Below are positions 22,503 to 34,585 of a stretch of DNA of 64,000 nt, piece by piece. Numbering within the stretch: position 1 is the stretch's first letter; every line of letters begins with the position of its first letter. A program made the translations under genes and the position numbers. The notes below the pieces were generated by a model, which was given only the letters and a program-made list of their open reading frames with translations, was not told where the DNA came from and searched no databases. The stretch is from Talpa occidentalis (Eukaryota; Chordata; Mammalia; Eulipotyphla; Talpidae): positions 66,864,740 to 66,928,739 of the forward strand of contig NW_023601322.1 of assembly GCF_014898055.3 (NCBI RefSeq). The letters run 5' to 3'.

Positions 22503-23891
22503 GTTTAAGGAAAAATAAAAGATGTTTATACTTTCTCCCATTTGAGTGCTATTCTTTTCTACCCTTGATCACAGTAATACTCTCATTGTTTTATATATCA
22601 CAAAGCTTAAATATGTCAAGAAACTATCTGCAAAAAAGTACTAAATTTGTCCACATGAAAATCAAGAGACCTAAATTCTCATTAGAGGAGAGAATTTGTT
22701 GTTTTTCCCCAGCATGCTTTTGTATTATTACCTAAATTGTTATCAGTTCTCACCAAATGGTGACAGCCTTATAACTGAGTTGTTTATTTTTTCTAGCTAG
22801 AGTAAGTCACTTCAATAAATAACTGAGTAAGAAAGAACTATGACTTTCTGATCATTAAAACCTAGCAATATGGAAATTTAGTACATGATAAAGATGCTAT
22901 CTCAAATCACTGGGATAAGGATGAGTTCCTAATAAATGATATCAGGACAATTGGATAGCCACTTTGAAAGAACACATAAAATTAGGTCTGTATCTCAGCA
23001 CAGACAAAAATGAAGTCCATATAGACTGGAGTTCTAAATGTAAAAACTGAAAAACTGCAAGTACAAGAAGAAAACTGATGAATTTTTCTATAATCTGAGT
23101 GTGGGGCAAGGATTTCTAACTGTGACTCAATGTAACTGCACTACAAGAAAAGACTGACTTCATAATTTTTTGAGTATATATATGTGTATATACACATATA
23201 TTAGGTTATTCATTATAGCATTATATGTAATTATGAAAATATTAGAAATAACTAAATGGTAAGATTGGTTGTATATACTATATGACATGTACATATACAA
23301 TCAAATTTTGTGAAGCTATAAAAATATAAAGATCTCCATAAACTGATATAGAATGATTTCTGAAATATAGTGTTAGTTTAAAAAGCAAAGTGAAAACTTT
23401 TGCTTCTCCCCATGTGGAACCAGCCATATCACTGTAAACAACTAGAAAATTGTTGAAAATATGTGAAAAACACTTTCAGACATTGTCTCATAATGAATGT
23501 TAGACTGAGAGAAGGGATGCAAATGAGATGAGTTTTTGTTTTTTTGCCTGGAGGAATTTTCAGATTATTTTTAGGGTAGGAAAGGGGAAATCTAATATTA
23601 ATATAGTGGTATTGCTGATTTGAGGAATAGAAATTTAGAGTTTGGGGAGACTGAGGCAGTTATAATTTGTGGGACAGAACATGAGAGAGAATGGAACTAC
23701 ACAAAGAACTCTAGAAATCTGGGTAAGGATCCCCTCATGTGTTTGACAGAATAATAATGTGAGCATGCATAGACTGGCACTCTTCTAAAGCTGGGCAAAG
23801 AACAATGGAAGAATTCCTGGAGTTTGCATAGGGATTGGAAATATTTGAATTCCATTCAGCTAAAGTTGATATTGAACATTCACAGCAATAA
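22503..23891. other. AT-rich intergenic DNA
   Basis: No gene. Parts of 22900-23400 read like a decayed L1 internal or 3' region ('ctaaatgtaaaaactgaaaa', 'ctttgaaagaacacataaa'), but I cannot delimit it. Confidence 0.4.
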
Positions 23892-24161
23892 TTATTTATT
23901 TTTAAACCTTTTTTAATTTATACAAGAACTGGGGTACAGGCCAGAGTGCGGGAGGGCGAGAGGATTCACCAGAGACAGAGTGGGGAGCAGAACAGGCAGA
24001 TGGACTGAAAATACTGCTGAAGGGAGCAGAGGGTGAGACAGGAGAGGTCTGCCGCGTCATGTGGGTATCTCCCTGGCTGGCCAGGAATCGAACCTGTGCT
24101 GCAGAGGCTGAGGACTGCTTCACAGCGCTGTGCTCAACCTGCTGTGCCACCGGGGAGGCCC
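23892..24161 (-). mobile_element. tRNA-derived T+ SINE, reverse
   Basis: Reverse copy from 'tttaatttatacaagaactg' to 'gtgccaccggggaggccc'. Target duplication GCAATAATT on both sides. Confidence 0.88.
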
Positions 24162-24465
24162 GCAATAATTTTTTTTAAAAGCCCAAACACCTCACAACTT
24201 AGCAATAAGACTAAACTAGCCTAAGGCAAAGGTTTCTATATACCTTACTCCACCAATGTTTAAAAACAACCCTTGAAAAGATCAACCTGATCTGCAAATA
24301 ACTTAATTGGCTTCCCAAACAAATTTCAATGCATCAGAAAGAAAGAGAAAAAATACAAACACTCAACAATGTATCATTTACATTGTTTGCAATCCAATAA
24401 AAACAATACTAGATGTGAAAATAAGCATCAAATTCTGACCCAAAACCAAGAAAATCATCATTAGA

Positions 24466-24738
24466 GGGCCTCCCTGGTGGCGCAGCGGTTGAGCGCTGGG
24501 TTGCGAAGCTGCCCACAGCCTCTGCAGCGCTGGTTCAATTCCCTGCCGCCGGGTGAGGGTCCCACATGGTGCACAGACCTCTCCTGCTGCCCGCTGCTCC
24601 CATCAGCAGTGTATTTCGTCAGTCTGTCTGTTCTGCTCCCTGCTCCCTGCTCTGGCTCTGGTGGGTTCTTTTGCCCTCCCACACTTCTGACTGTATCCAG
24701 TGCTTGTATAAATAAATAAATAAATCTTTTTAAAAAAA
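24466..24738 (+). mobile_element. tRNA-derived T+ SINE
   Basis: Head 'ggcctccctggtggcgcagc', tail 'aaataaatctttttaaaaaa'. Target sites TCATCATTAGA and TCATCACTAGA. Confidence 0.9.
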
Positions 24739-25227
24739 TCATCACTAGAAATGACAGAAGTGATGAAATTAGTGGAAATGGGCTTTGTTTTTGTTTTTAA
24801 GGCTTTAAAGGAAAACACAAAGATAGTAAGAGAAATGAAAGAATAAAGCAGAAGTTAAGGTGAAAAATACGAAACAGCATATGAAAGGAAAATATCACTA
24901 GATGGGATTAGCAGCTGACTAAACACTGAAGGGAAATTATCCAAACTGAGACATGCAGGGAAAAAACACTGAAAAATAAAACGAACAGAGCCTTAGCAAC
25001 CTGTGGGAAAATAATAAGCAGTCTAACATAAGTGAAATTGGACTTTCACAACTATGTATATGATAATTAATATTTGAATAAATAAAACCCCAAACTTCTA
25101 TATTTCTCATCAGAAACAATGCAAGGCAGAAGAGAGAGGAACAATATCTTAAATTGCTGAAAGAAAAAAAAAGGCAACCAAGAATTCTATAGCCAGTAAA
25201 AGTTTCTTTCAAAAACAAAGGTGAGAA

Positions 25228-25885
25228 TGGCACATATTAAAAAAACTAGCAACAACAAATGTTGGCGAGGTTGTGGAGAAAAAGGAACTCTCCTGCACTG
25301 TTGGTGGGAGTGCAAACTGGTCCAACCACTATGGAGAGCTGTGTGGAGATTTCTGGACCTACTAAACATAGAGCTTCCATATGATCCAGCAATTCCACTC
25401 CTAGGTATTCACCCAAAGGACACAGAAACATCAATTCCAAAGAGCACCTGCACCCCTATGTTTATAGCAGCACTGTTTACAATAGCTAAGCTTTGGAAAC
25501 AACCCAAATGCCCAAAAATAGATGACTGGATCAAGAAGATGTGGTACATATACACCATGGAATATTACTTAGCATTCAAAAAAGATAAACATACGCAATA
25601 TGCAGCAACATGGATGGCGCTGGAAGGGATCATGCTCAGCAAAATAAGCCAGAAAGAAAAACAAAAATACCGGATGGTATGACTCATAGCAGGAATCTAG
25701 AAAACTTAAATAAGGGACCAGGAAAATGAATAACTATAAGAAAGTGAAAATCAAAATCAACAAATAACTGTGAACAAGAGATACTCTATGGGAGGTGGGG
25801 GGCAGGGAGGGGAGGGATTGGGGTCAAAATAAGGGGGTTGCAATTGTATGGGAGATATAAAAATAAAATTTATATTAAAAAAAAA
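25228..25885 (+). mobile_element. 5'-truncated young L1: ORF2 C-terminus and 3' UTR
   Basis: An open frame to 25682 encodes the C-terminal part of L1 ORF2p, including the cysteine motif CWRGCGEKGTLLHCWWEC and then PYDPAIPLLGI, MFIAALFTIAKLWKQPKCP and WIKKMWYIYTMEYY. A G-rich 3' UTR follows (gggaggtggggggcagggag) and an A-tail. The duplication AAAGGTGAGA sits at 25218-25227 and just after the tail. The intact frame and clean duplication indicate a recent insertion. It lacks the endonuclease and reverse transcriptase and is not mobile. Confidence 0.88.
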
Positions 25886-27272
25886 GGTGAGAGATTTTTA
25901 AGCCAAGTAAACCAAGAAAATCTGCAAACAGCAGATGTGTTCTGCAAGAAAATTAAAGAAGTTCTTTAGTTCAAAGAAAAATGACACCAAATGAAAACTT
26001 AGTTCTATGTAAAGAAATTGTGGCAGAAATTATGGGTACATATTATAAAGGCTCTTCTTACTTAAAATAGGATAATGGATTATTTGAGGCAAAACAATAC
26101 TTATTATGAGGATTAAAATATATGCAGAAATAAAATATGTGATAGCAATACCACAGAAAACCAGAGGAGAGAAATGGAATTTTACTTTGTCTATTGTTAA
26201 AGCATATTTACATTATGTGTGAAGTGTTAAAATATTTGAATTACGTGATATTTATGGTGATAAGTTAAAGGTGCATAGTATAAACCCTAGAAGAACACAA
26301 AAGATTAAAGAAGATATATAATAAACTAATATCAGAGACAAAATGGAATGCTAAACAACAGTCAATCTAAAAGAAGGCAGAAAAGACAAAAGAAGACATA
26401 ACAGGAGAAATCAAAGATCAAGACAATAGGCTATTCAGATCAATTTACATTAAATGCAAGAAGACTGATTATTCCAGTTAAAACTCAGAGATGGAAGATA
26501 GAAATGCAAGACCACTATATCCTGTCTAGACAAAATGCATTTTATATATGATGTATGGAAAGAGATATACATGCAAACATTAATTATAAGAAAGCTGGAG
26601 TGGCTATAATAATATCAGGAAAAAACAGACCATAAGACAAAATATATTAGCAGGAATAAAGAGATACATTTCAAAATGACAAAAAGGTCAATTTATCAAG
26701 TGACTAAACAAAGTGCCTATTTATCCAAAGAAAGTTATCAGGGATATTATACAATAATAAAAAGGGTCAGTCCATCAGGAAGACATAGTTATCGTGAATG
26801 CATATGTGCCAAGCAACAGAACTTCAAAATACATAAGCAAAAATTGATATAACTGAAAAATAAAATAGAAAAATCCACCATTATAGTTGGAGACTTCACT
26901 AATTCGATAACTATCATAAGAACTACAAGCATGAAGTAAGCGAACAATAATTTTTTCAACAACTGATAGAATTACTAACATGGATATAGAAGAAATGTAT
27001 AACAACATTAACCAACAGGACTGAATTGATATTTGAACCAACAAAAGAATACATATTCTTGCAATCATCCAAGGTCAGAAAACAAAGCTCAACAAATTTA
27101 AAAGAATGACACACAAATATATACTTTGACCATAACATTGGAAATTTTCAGTAAAAATCAGTAACAGAAACACAGGAAGACATCCAAACAATTAGAAATA
27201 AAAGAACAAATTCTAAATTATCTATGGGTCAAAGAGGAAGTCTCAAAGGACACTTAAAAATATACTGAATAT
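25886..27272 (+). mobile_element. Decayed L1 ORF2 (endonuclease region), plus strand
   Basis: Stretches such as 'aagaaagctggagtggctat' (26589), 'aaaaagggtcagtccatcag' (26759) and 'gaatacatattcttgcaatc' (27047) follow the order of old L1 ORF2 endonuclease-coding DNA. It is riddled with stops. The element probably continues to about 30760 with SINEs inserted. Confidence 0.65.
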
Positions 27273-27548
27273 GGGGCCTCCCCAGTGGCGCAGCGGTTGA
27301 GCGCTGGGTTGCGAAGCTGCCCGAAGCCTCCGCAGCGCTGGTTTGATCCCCGGCTGCTCCCCGGCCACCAGAGGAGGGTCCCACATGGCGCACAGACCTC
27401 TCCTGCGCCTGCTGCTCCCCTCAGCAGTGTACTTCGGTCCTTCTGCCTGATCTGCTCCCCGCTCAGGCTCTGGTGAATTCTCTCACCCTCCCACGCTTCT
27501 GACTGTACCCAGTGCTTGTATAAATAAATAAATAAATCTTTAAAAATA
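27273..27548 (+). mobile_element. tRNA-derived T+ SINE
   Basis: Head 'ggcctccccagtggcgcagc', tail 'aaataaataaatctttaaaa'. Target region ATAYTGAATATG is shared with the next copy. Confidence 0.9.
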
Positions 27549-27572
27549 TATATATATATATATATTGAATAT

Positions 27573-27868
27573 GGGCCTCCCCGGTGGCGCAGCGGGTTGA
27601 GCACTGCGCTGTGAAGCTGTCCAGCGTGGATTCGATGTCCAGCCTCTGCAGCGTGGATTCGATTCCTGGCCGGCCAGAAAGAAACCCACATGGCCCGGCA
27701 AACCTCGTCTGCCTCGCCTGTCTCGCCTGCCTCACCCTCTGCTCCCCACAGCGTGTATTCGGTCCATTTGCCTGTTCTGCTGCCTGCTCTGTCTCTGGTG
27801 AATTTCTCACCCTCCCATGCCTCTGACTGTATCCCAGTTCTTGTATAAATAAATAAATCTTTTAAAAA
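27573..27868 (+). mobile_element. tRNA-derived T+ SINE with internal duplication
   Basis: Head 'gggcctccccggtggcgcag'. The B-box region is duplicated ('gcgtggattcgat' at about 27624 and 27651). The target ATATATTGAATA recurs near 27898. Confidence 0.88.
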
Positions 27869-28000
27869 ATAAAAACAATAGAACTAATTTAAAAAAATAT
27901 ATATTGAATAGAATGAAAACGAAAATTTAGCATATCTATTTATGTTAACTACAACAGTTCTGAGAGGGAAATTCACAGTACTAAAGATAAAAGGTCTTTG

Positions 28001-28282
28001 GGCCTCCCTGGTGATGCAAGGGGTTAAGACGCAACCTTTGAAGCTGTCTGCAGCTTATGTAGCATGAGTTCGATCCCCTGGCCCGCCAGGGAGCAACCCA
28101 CATGGTGCAGCAGACCTCTCCTGACTTGCCCTCTGCTCCCCTCAGTAGATGGAAGTACTTCAGTCAATCTGCCTGTTCTGTTCCCTACTCTGTTTCTGGT
28201 GAATCCTCTCACCCCCTCACCTCTGGCCTGTACCCCAGCTCTTGTATGCATGAATAAATAAATCTTTTTTTAAAAAAATAAA
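28001..28282 (+). mobile_element. tRNA-derived T+ SINE
   Basis: Head 'ggcctccctggtgatgcaag', tail 'aataaataaatcttttttta'. Target AAAGGTCT on both sides. Confidence 0.88.
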
Positions 28283-28299
28283 GACAAAAGGTCTAAAAT

Positions 28300-28780
28300 C
28301 AACAAACTATAACCACACCTCAAAAACTAGAAAAAGAACGCAAAATAAAGAGAAAGCAATCAGAAGCAAAGTAATAGTAAATACAGAAGCAGAAATCAAT
28401 TAAACTAAAACCCTAGTTATATACCCCACATAAATTAAAACATGTTTATGCAAAGACTTGTAGCAAATGTTCATAGCAACATTTTTTCATAATGGCCCCA
28501 AACTGTAATCAATCCTAAATAAATGTTCAGTAGATGAAAGGTTAAACCAAACATCAACATGAAACACTGAACAGTAAGAGAAATGAGGTGTTGATAATGC
28601 TACAATATGGATGAACCTTTGAAATATTATGCCTAGTGAGTAAATCCAATACAAAAACTACATATTATATAATTATATGTATGTTAAGTTTCTAAAAAAA
28701 AGGGAAAATTAGAGACTGAAAGCAGGTAAATGGTTGTCCTGTGGGTAGGAGTGGTGCAAACAGGTACAAAGAAAATCTTT
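28300..28780 (+). mobile_element. Decayed L1 segment between SINEs
   Basis: A-rich L1-like text, for example 'agcaaatgttcatagcaaca' and 'taaatgttcagtagatgaaa'; the strand is inferred from the neighbouring L1 pieces. Confidence 0.5.
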
Positions 28781-29058
28781 GGGAGCCTCCCTGGTGGCGC
28801 AAGGGGTTAAGACACAACCTATGAAGCAATCCACAGCTTCTGCAGCACGAGTTCTCCCTCCCTCTCTGGCCAGGGAGCAACCCACATGGTGCAGCAGACC
28901 TCTCCTGACTTGCCTGCTGCTCCCCTTAGCAGTGTATTTCAGTCAATCTACCTGTTTTGTTCCCCACTCTGTCTCTGGTGAATCCTCTCACTGCCTGCAC
29001 CTTTGGCCTGTGCCCCTGTTCTTGTAAGCATAAATAAATAAATCTTTAAAAAAAAAAA
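28781..29058 (+). mobile_element. tRNA-derived T+ SINE
   Basis: Head 'gagcctccctggtggcgcaa', tail 'aaataaatctttaaaaaaaa'. Target AAAATCTTT. Confidence 0.88.
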
Positions 29059-29331
29059 TCTTTGTGGTGAAGGAAATATTCTGTATCGCTGGGAATGATT
29101 ACACAGCTCTAAAAATTTATGAAAACATATCAACTATACTCTTAAAATGGGTAAAACTAATTTAAAAGGGAAATAGAAATCAATCAAGTTAATAGTACAA
29201 ATACTGGTTCTTTGAAAACCAACAAAACTGGTAGATAAATAAATGAAAAACTTGAGCATGAAAAACTAATATCCATAATGAAAAAGGATAACCATTACAG
29301 ACCCCATAGACATGAAAAGGAATATAAGAGA

Positions 29332-29629
29332 GGGCCTCCCCGGTGGCGCAGTGGTTGAGCGCTGGGTTGCGAAAGCAACCCAGCCTCTGCGGCTCCGGTT
29401 CGATCCCCGGCTGCTCCCCGGCCACTGGAGGAGGGTCCTACATGGCACGCAGACCTCTCCTGCCGCCTGCTGCTCCCCTCAGCAGTGTACTTCAGTCCTT
29501 CTGCCTGCTCTGCTCCCCACTCTGGCTCTGGTGAATTCTCTCACCCTCCCGCGCTTCTGACTGTACCCAGTGCATGTATAAACAAAACAAACAAACAAAT
29601 AAATAAATAAAACATACCTCTATTAAAAA
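29332..29629 (+). mobile_element. tRNA-derived T+ SINE
   Basis: Head 'gggcctccccggtggcgcag'. A tail of AAAC then AAAT repeats. The 17-bp target AAAAGGAATATAAGAGA is on both sides. Confidence 0.92.
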
Positions 29630-29683
29630 AAAGGAATATAAGAGAATTATGAACAGCTGTATGCACATACACTCAATAATTTA

Positions 29684-29962
29684 CTTTTTTTGTGTGTTTT
29701 TTAAAAAGATTATTTATTTATAAAAGTACCGGGGTACAGGCCTGAGGCACGGGAGGGTGAGAGAATTCACCAGAGACAGAGCGGGGAGCAGAACAGGGAG
29801 ATGGACCGAAGATACTACTGAGGGGAGCAGCGGGTGAGGCAGGAGAGGTCTGTCGGGCCATGTGGGTATCTCCCTGGCCGGCCAGGAATCGAACCCACAC
29901 TGCAGAGGCTGTGGACAGCTTCACAGAGCAGCACTCAACCCAGTGTGCCACCAGGCAGGCCC
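29684..29962 (-). mobile_element. tRNA-derived T+ SINE, reverse
   Basis: Reverse copy with perfect 14-bp target duplication CACTCAATAATTTA at 29670-29683 and 29963-29976. Confidence 0.92.
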
Positions 29963-29976
29963 CACTCAATAATTTA

Positions 29977-30762
29977 GATGAAACAGACCAGTTTCTCAAA
30001 AACAAGAATTACCTCAAATCATCCAATATGCACTGAATAATCTAAATAATCTATGAGCAAGTGGAGAAATTGAATTTATAGCTTAAAAATTGCCCTCCCC
30101 AAATTTCCAGACCCGTATGGTTTCACCAGAGAATTCTACTGTAACTTTAAAGAATAATTAACACCAATTATATACAGTCTCTTCCAGAAAAAAGAAAACA
30201 CTTTTCAATTCATTTTAAGAAGCCAGTATTATCCAGATAAAACAGAACACACAAAAAAGCCAACTATAATATCCCTCATGAATGTACATACAAAAATCCT
30301 TAATAAAATATAAGCAAATAGAATTCAGCAATATGTACAAGGAATTATACATCAAAACCAAGAATTGTATACCATGATCTGGAGTTTATCCCAGGGATTC
30401 AAGACTGGTTCAATACTTGAAATTTAATTAATATATTTCACTCTATATATATATCTCAATAGGCTGAAGAAGAAAAACCACACGATTATATACATGATTA
30501 TATACATCGATGCAGGAAAATCATGTGACAAAATTCAACATCAGCCCATGAATTTAGAAAACTAGAACTCTGGATCTTCCTTAGCTTAATTAAGAGCACC
30601 CACAAAAACCTACAGTAAATATGATACTTAGTAGTGAAAGACTAAATTTTCCCTTCATCAAGAACAAAGCAAAATGGCCACTCTCACTGTTCTTATTGAA
30701 CATAATTCTAGAAGTTTTAGCCAGTGCACTAAGGCTAGAAAAAGAAAGAAAGAAAAGACAGG
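29977..30762 (+). mobile_element. Decayed L1 ORF2 (reverse transcriptase region)
   Basis: Phrases in L1 ORF2 order: 'tggtttcaccagagaattct', 'aagccagtattatccagata', 'gtataccatgatctggagtt', 'tatcccagggattcaagact' and 'ctgttcttattgaacataat'. Stops throughout. Confidence 0.85.
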
Positions 30763-30960
30763 GGGCCTCCCTGGTGGCACAGGGGTTAAAGACTCAGTGG
30801 AAGTTCAATCCCAGGCTGGGGAGCTAACCCCACACATGGCGCAGGAGTCAGTCAATCCATCTGTCTGCTCCCCGCTCTATCTCTGGTGAATCTTCTCACC
30901 CCTGGCACCTCTGGCCTTCACCCCAGTTCTTCTATACATAAATAAATCTTTAAAAAAAAA
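30763..30960 (+). mobile_element. tRNA-derived SINE with internal deletion
   Basis: Intact head 'gcctccctggtggcacaggg' and tail 'ataaataaatctttaaaaaa', but about 80 bp shorter than full copies: parts of the middle are missing. Confidence 0.85.
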
Positions 30961-31018
30961 TTGTTGCAATAATTCCTTCCCATTTTATTCTTTTTCAAGA
31001 TTGTTTTAGCTATTCTAG

Positions 31019-31252
31019 GGCCTCTGCAGCACTGGTTCAATCCCCGGCCACCGGCGAGGGTCCCACATGGCGCGCAGACCTCTCCTGCCGCGCCCGCTGC
31101 TCCCCTCAGCAGTGTACTTCTGTCCTTCTGCCTGTTCTGCTCCCTGCTCTGGCTTTAGTGAATTCTCTCACCCTCCTGTGCTTCTGGCTGTACCCAGTGC
31201 TTGTATAAATCAATCAGTCAGTCAATCAATCAATCAATCAATCTTTAAAAAA
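31019..31252 (+). mobile_element. 5'-truncated SINE with (TCAA)n tail
   Basis: Starts inside the tRNA head ('ggcctctgcagcactggttc'). The usual AAAT tail is replaced by a TCAA/TCAG repeat before the terminal ATCTTTAAAAAA. Confidence 0.85.
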
Positions 31253-31489
31253 GAAACCCATTGTCCTCAAATCCCCATCATTCCCCTTCCTCCAACTTTT
31301 TTTTGCCAACTGATTTTTGACAAAGGCACAGAAATGATTCGATGGAGAAAGGATAGTGGTCATTCATCAAAATGGTACTGAAGTCATTTGTTCTAAAAAT
31401 GGACTCAACCTAAACCTCACGACTTACATAAAAATTAACTCAAAATGGATCATAGTTGCCAACATAAAACTTTAAAACTTTTAGAAGAG
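31253..31489 (+). mobile_element. Decayed L1 3' ORF2 fragment
   Basis: Phrases 'aactgatttttgacaaaggc' and 'aactcaaaatggatcatagt' belong to the L1 ORF2 3' region. Confidence 0.7.
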
Positions 31490-31790
31490 GGGCCTCCCTG
31501 GTGGCACAAGGGATTAAGTCTCAGCACTGTGAAGCTATCTACAGCCATTGTAGCATGAGTTCAATCCCTGGCCAGGGAGCTGACCCGCATGGCGCAGCAG
31601 ACCTCTCCTGTCTCACCCACTGCTCCCTTCAGCAGTGTATTTTGGTCAGTCCTTTGGGAGTACAGGGGACTGTGGTGACCGTGTATGGGTGCATTGGTGA
31701 GGGAAATCCTATGGGGACTAAACCTGGGGCAGGAGGAAGCAAACATTGTTTAAAAATGAAAAATGATGTAAAATATATATAAAAAATAAA
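31490..31790 (+). mobile_element. SINE 5' half joined to unrelated 3' sequence
   Basis: Family-typical head to about 31650 ('ttcagcagtgtattttggtc'); the rest ('gggagtacaggggactgtgg' onward) is not SINE. A recombinant or interrupted copy. Confidence 0.65.
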
Positions 31791-32610
31791 AAAAACTTTC
31801 AACAAAATAAATAGCTTACAGTTTTTTTAAATATCAGTATTATAAAAGACAAAGCAAACCTGAGGGGCAGTTTCATATTAAAGTAGACTGAAGAGATATT
31901 ACAACTAAATGCAAGCAGTGATCCTATATTAGAAAGAAATTACTCTAAATAATTGGCAAAGATTCAGTATGGGTGATAGATTATCATGTTGTATCAATGT
32001 AAACATTCTGTTTTTCATTATTGAAATTCAGTTATAAAATGTCGTTGTTATTAGGAAATACACAATGAAGAAGTATTGGGACTAGAGAGACATATCTACA
32101 ACTTACTCTCAAATAGTTCACAAAAAATAATAGCTTGTGTACACATATATAAGTACAAATACACATATACATGTGTTCACACATACATGAAAATAATAAA
32201 TGAAAATGATTAAAAAAATAAATAGTAAGGGAAATGTAGCAAAATACAAAATATTAACAATTGGATGAAGGGTATATAGTTCTTTGTATGATTCTTGTTA
32301 CCATTGTGTACATTTGAAATAATTTCAAAGTAGATAGCTAAGAAGAAAATTTGCTGTGAAGTTACTTATAAAAATTACAAAACTACTACTCTTTAATCCA
32401 GCAATTTTACTTTTGGGAATTGATCCCACAGATATGTGCAAAATAATGTAGGTATAGTGCTATTCAATGCAGTTATTTGTAGATTGGAAACAACCCAAGT
32501 ATCAATTTATTAACCAGGGGCTGATTAATAGTGCAACAAATACTAAGCAGCTGTTTATAAGCAGCTGTTTAAACAAAAGTTTTCTTAGGTATTAGTAGGG
32601 ACAGAATTTT
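31791..32610. other. AT-rich intergenic DNA with L1-like 3' end
   Basis: Bases 32380-32560 ('tttaatccagcaattttact', 'attggaaacaacccaagtat') look like an old L1 or HAL1 3' end. The rest is unassigned, with no gene. Confidence 0.5.
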
Positions 32611-32893
32611 ATTTATTTAAATTTTTTTTAATTTTTAAAAGATTTATTTATACATACAAGAACTGGGGTACAGGCCAGAGGTATCGTGGGTGTGAGAGGA
32701 TTCACCAGAGACAGAGTAGGGAACAGAACAGGAGGGTCGACTGAAATACACTGCTGAGGGGAAAAGTGGGCGAGTGAGGAGAGGTTTGCTGCACCATGTG
32801 GGTAGCTCCCTGGTCAGGGATCTAACTCTTGCTGCAGTGGCCGTGGATAGCTTCATACGTTGCGTCTTAACCCCTTGTGCCACCAGGGAGGCC
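32611..32893 (-). mobile_element. tRNA-derived T+ SINE, reverse
   Basis: Reverse copy from an AT-rich tail to 'caccagggaggccc'. Flanks GACAGAATTTTA and GGACAATTTTA are a diverged duplication. Confidence 0.88.
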
Positions 32894-32941
32894 CAGGACA
32901 ATTTTAAAGGGTACATTGTGGAGTAAAGATAGCAAGTTATA

Positions 32942-33210
32942 GGGCCTCCCTAGTGGTGCAAGGAGTTAAGATGCAACCTATGAACCTATCTACTGCCACT
33001 GCAGCATGAGTTCGATCCCTGGCAGGCCAGGGAGCTACCCACATGACGCAGCACACCTCTCCTGCCTCGCTCGCCTGCTGCTCCCTTCAGCAGTGTGTTC
33101 AGTCAATCTGCCTGTTCTGTTTCCTACTCTGTCTCTGTGAATCCTCTCACACCCCTGCACCTTTGGCCTGTACCCCAGTTCTTGTATACATAAATAAATC
33201 TTTAAAAAAA
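32942..33210 (+). mobile_element. tRNA-derived T+ SINE
   Basis: Head 'gggcctccctagtggtgcaa', tail 'ataaataaatctttaaaaaa'. Target GATAGCAAGTTAYA on both sides. Confidence 0.9.
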
Positions 33211-33263
33211 GATAGCAAGTTACAGTATAAAATGCTATTCTTTTTATAAGAAAAGTCGATCAA

Positions 33264-33533
33264 GGGCCTCCCGATGGCTCAAGGGGTTAAGTCTCAGCAC
33301 TGTCCAGCTAATAGCAGCCACGGTAGCATGAGTCTATACCCAGCCAGGAAGTGAACCCACATGGCGCAGCAGACCTCTCCTGTCTTGCCTGCAGCTCCCC
33401 CTCAGCAGCGTATTTCAGTAGACTTGCCTATTCTGCTCCCCACTCTGTCTCTGGTGAATCCTCTCACACCCCTGCACCTCTGACCTACACCCCAGTTCTT
33501 GTATATATAAATAAAAATAAATCTTTAAAAAAA
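33264..33533 (+). mobile_element. tRNA-derived T+ SINE
   Basis: Diverged head 'gggcctcccgatggctcaag', tail 'aaaaataaatctttaaaaaa'. Confidence 0.85.
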
Positions 33534-33603
33534 GAAAAGCAAATCAAAAAACATAAACATATTTGCCCATATTTGCATAAAGAAATGCTGAAAAGATACT
33601 TAA

Positions 33604-33888
33604 GGGGCCTCCCTGGTGGCGCAAGGGGTTAAGATGCAACCTATGAAGCTATCAGCAGCCACTGCAGCTCGAATTCGATCTCCCACCAGGGAGCTGCCCA
33701 CATGGCACAGCAGACCTCTCCTGACTCGCCCGCTACTCCCCTCAGCAGTATATTTCAGTCAGTCTACCAGTTCTGTTCACCGCTCTGTCTCTGGTGAATC
33801 CTCTCCCCCTCTGGTGAATCCATCCCCCACACCTCTGGCCTGTACCCCAGTTCTTGTATGCATAAATAAAATAAATCTTTTTTAAAAA
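33604..33888 (+). mobile_element. tRNA-derived T+ SINE
   Basis: Head 'gggcctccctggtggcgcaa', with a duplicated 'ctctggtgaatc' block. Target AAAAGAYACTTAAG on both sides. Confidence 0.9.
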
Positions 33889-34584
33889 GACACTTAAGCT
33901 AATAAAATGTTTACCTATAGGCAGCACAAGGAAACGGGTGGAAGAAGTGTAGGACAAGGAAGGGTATGACAAGATAGACCTATTAGATTGTTTTGCTTTT
34001 TGAACCATATATAACTGTGTTTCCTATAACAAAATGAAATAAAATTGCTAAGATTGAGGCAGATGGCAGATCTACAAGGACTCAAATGGAAAGGCATCCC
34101 TGAGATAATATTAACTGGGGAAAGCAAGTTGCACAACAGTGTATATGTATGTAAAATGATCCTTGTTGGGCAAAAATGCACATTACATTTCCATGTATGT
34201 AGAAAATGCTTAAAAGCATACATAATTTAATTTTAACAATAATAACATTTTGGGGGTGATTCTGGAGGCAAGGAGAGGAGAGTGGAATCACACGTCTTAT
34301 TTTCATAACTCTCTTTTTAAAATTATTGTTTATATACAGTGAAATACAAGGATCTTAAGTTGAATGAGTTTTAGCAAATCCCTATAATCCACCCCTCAAT
34401 TAAAATAGAGAAAATTTCTCTCCCCTCTGGGGGAAAAATAAGTTCTACCATCACTAGTACTGCTATTTTCAATTTAAAATGTTTAATTACCATTATCTCA
34501 TTTAAGAAATATTTAGTGTTTAACAGTATCAAGCACTGTTCCAAGCATTAAAAATATACTATAGGAGAAGACCCTTTTCACAAA
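33889..34584. other. Intergenic DNA, nothing recognised
   Basis: No gene, RNA or clear repeat family. Confidence 0.45.
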
Positions 34585-34585
34585 G

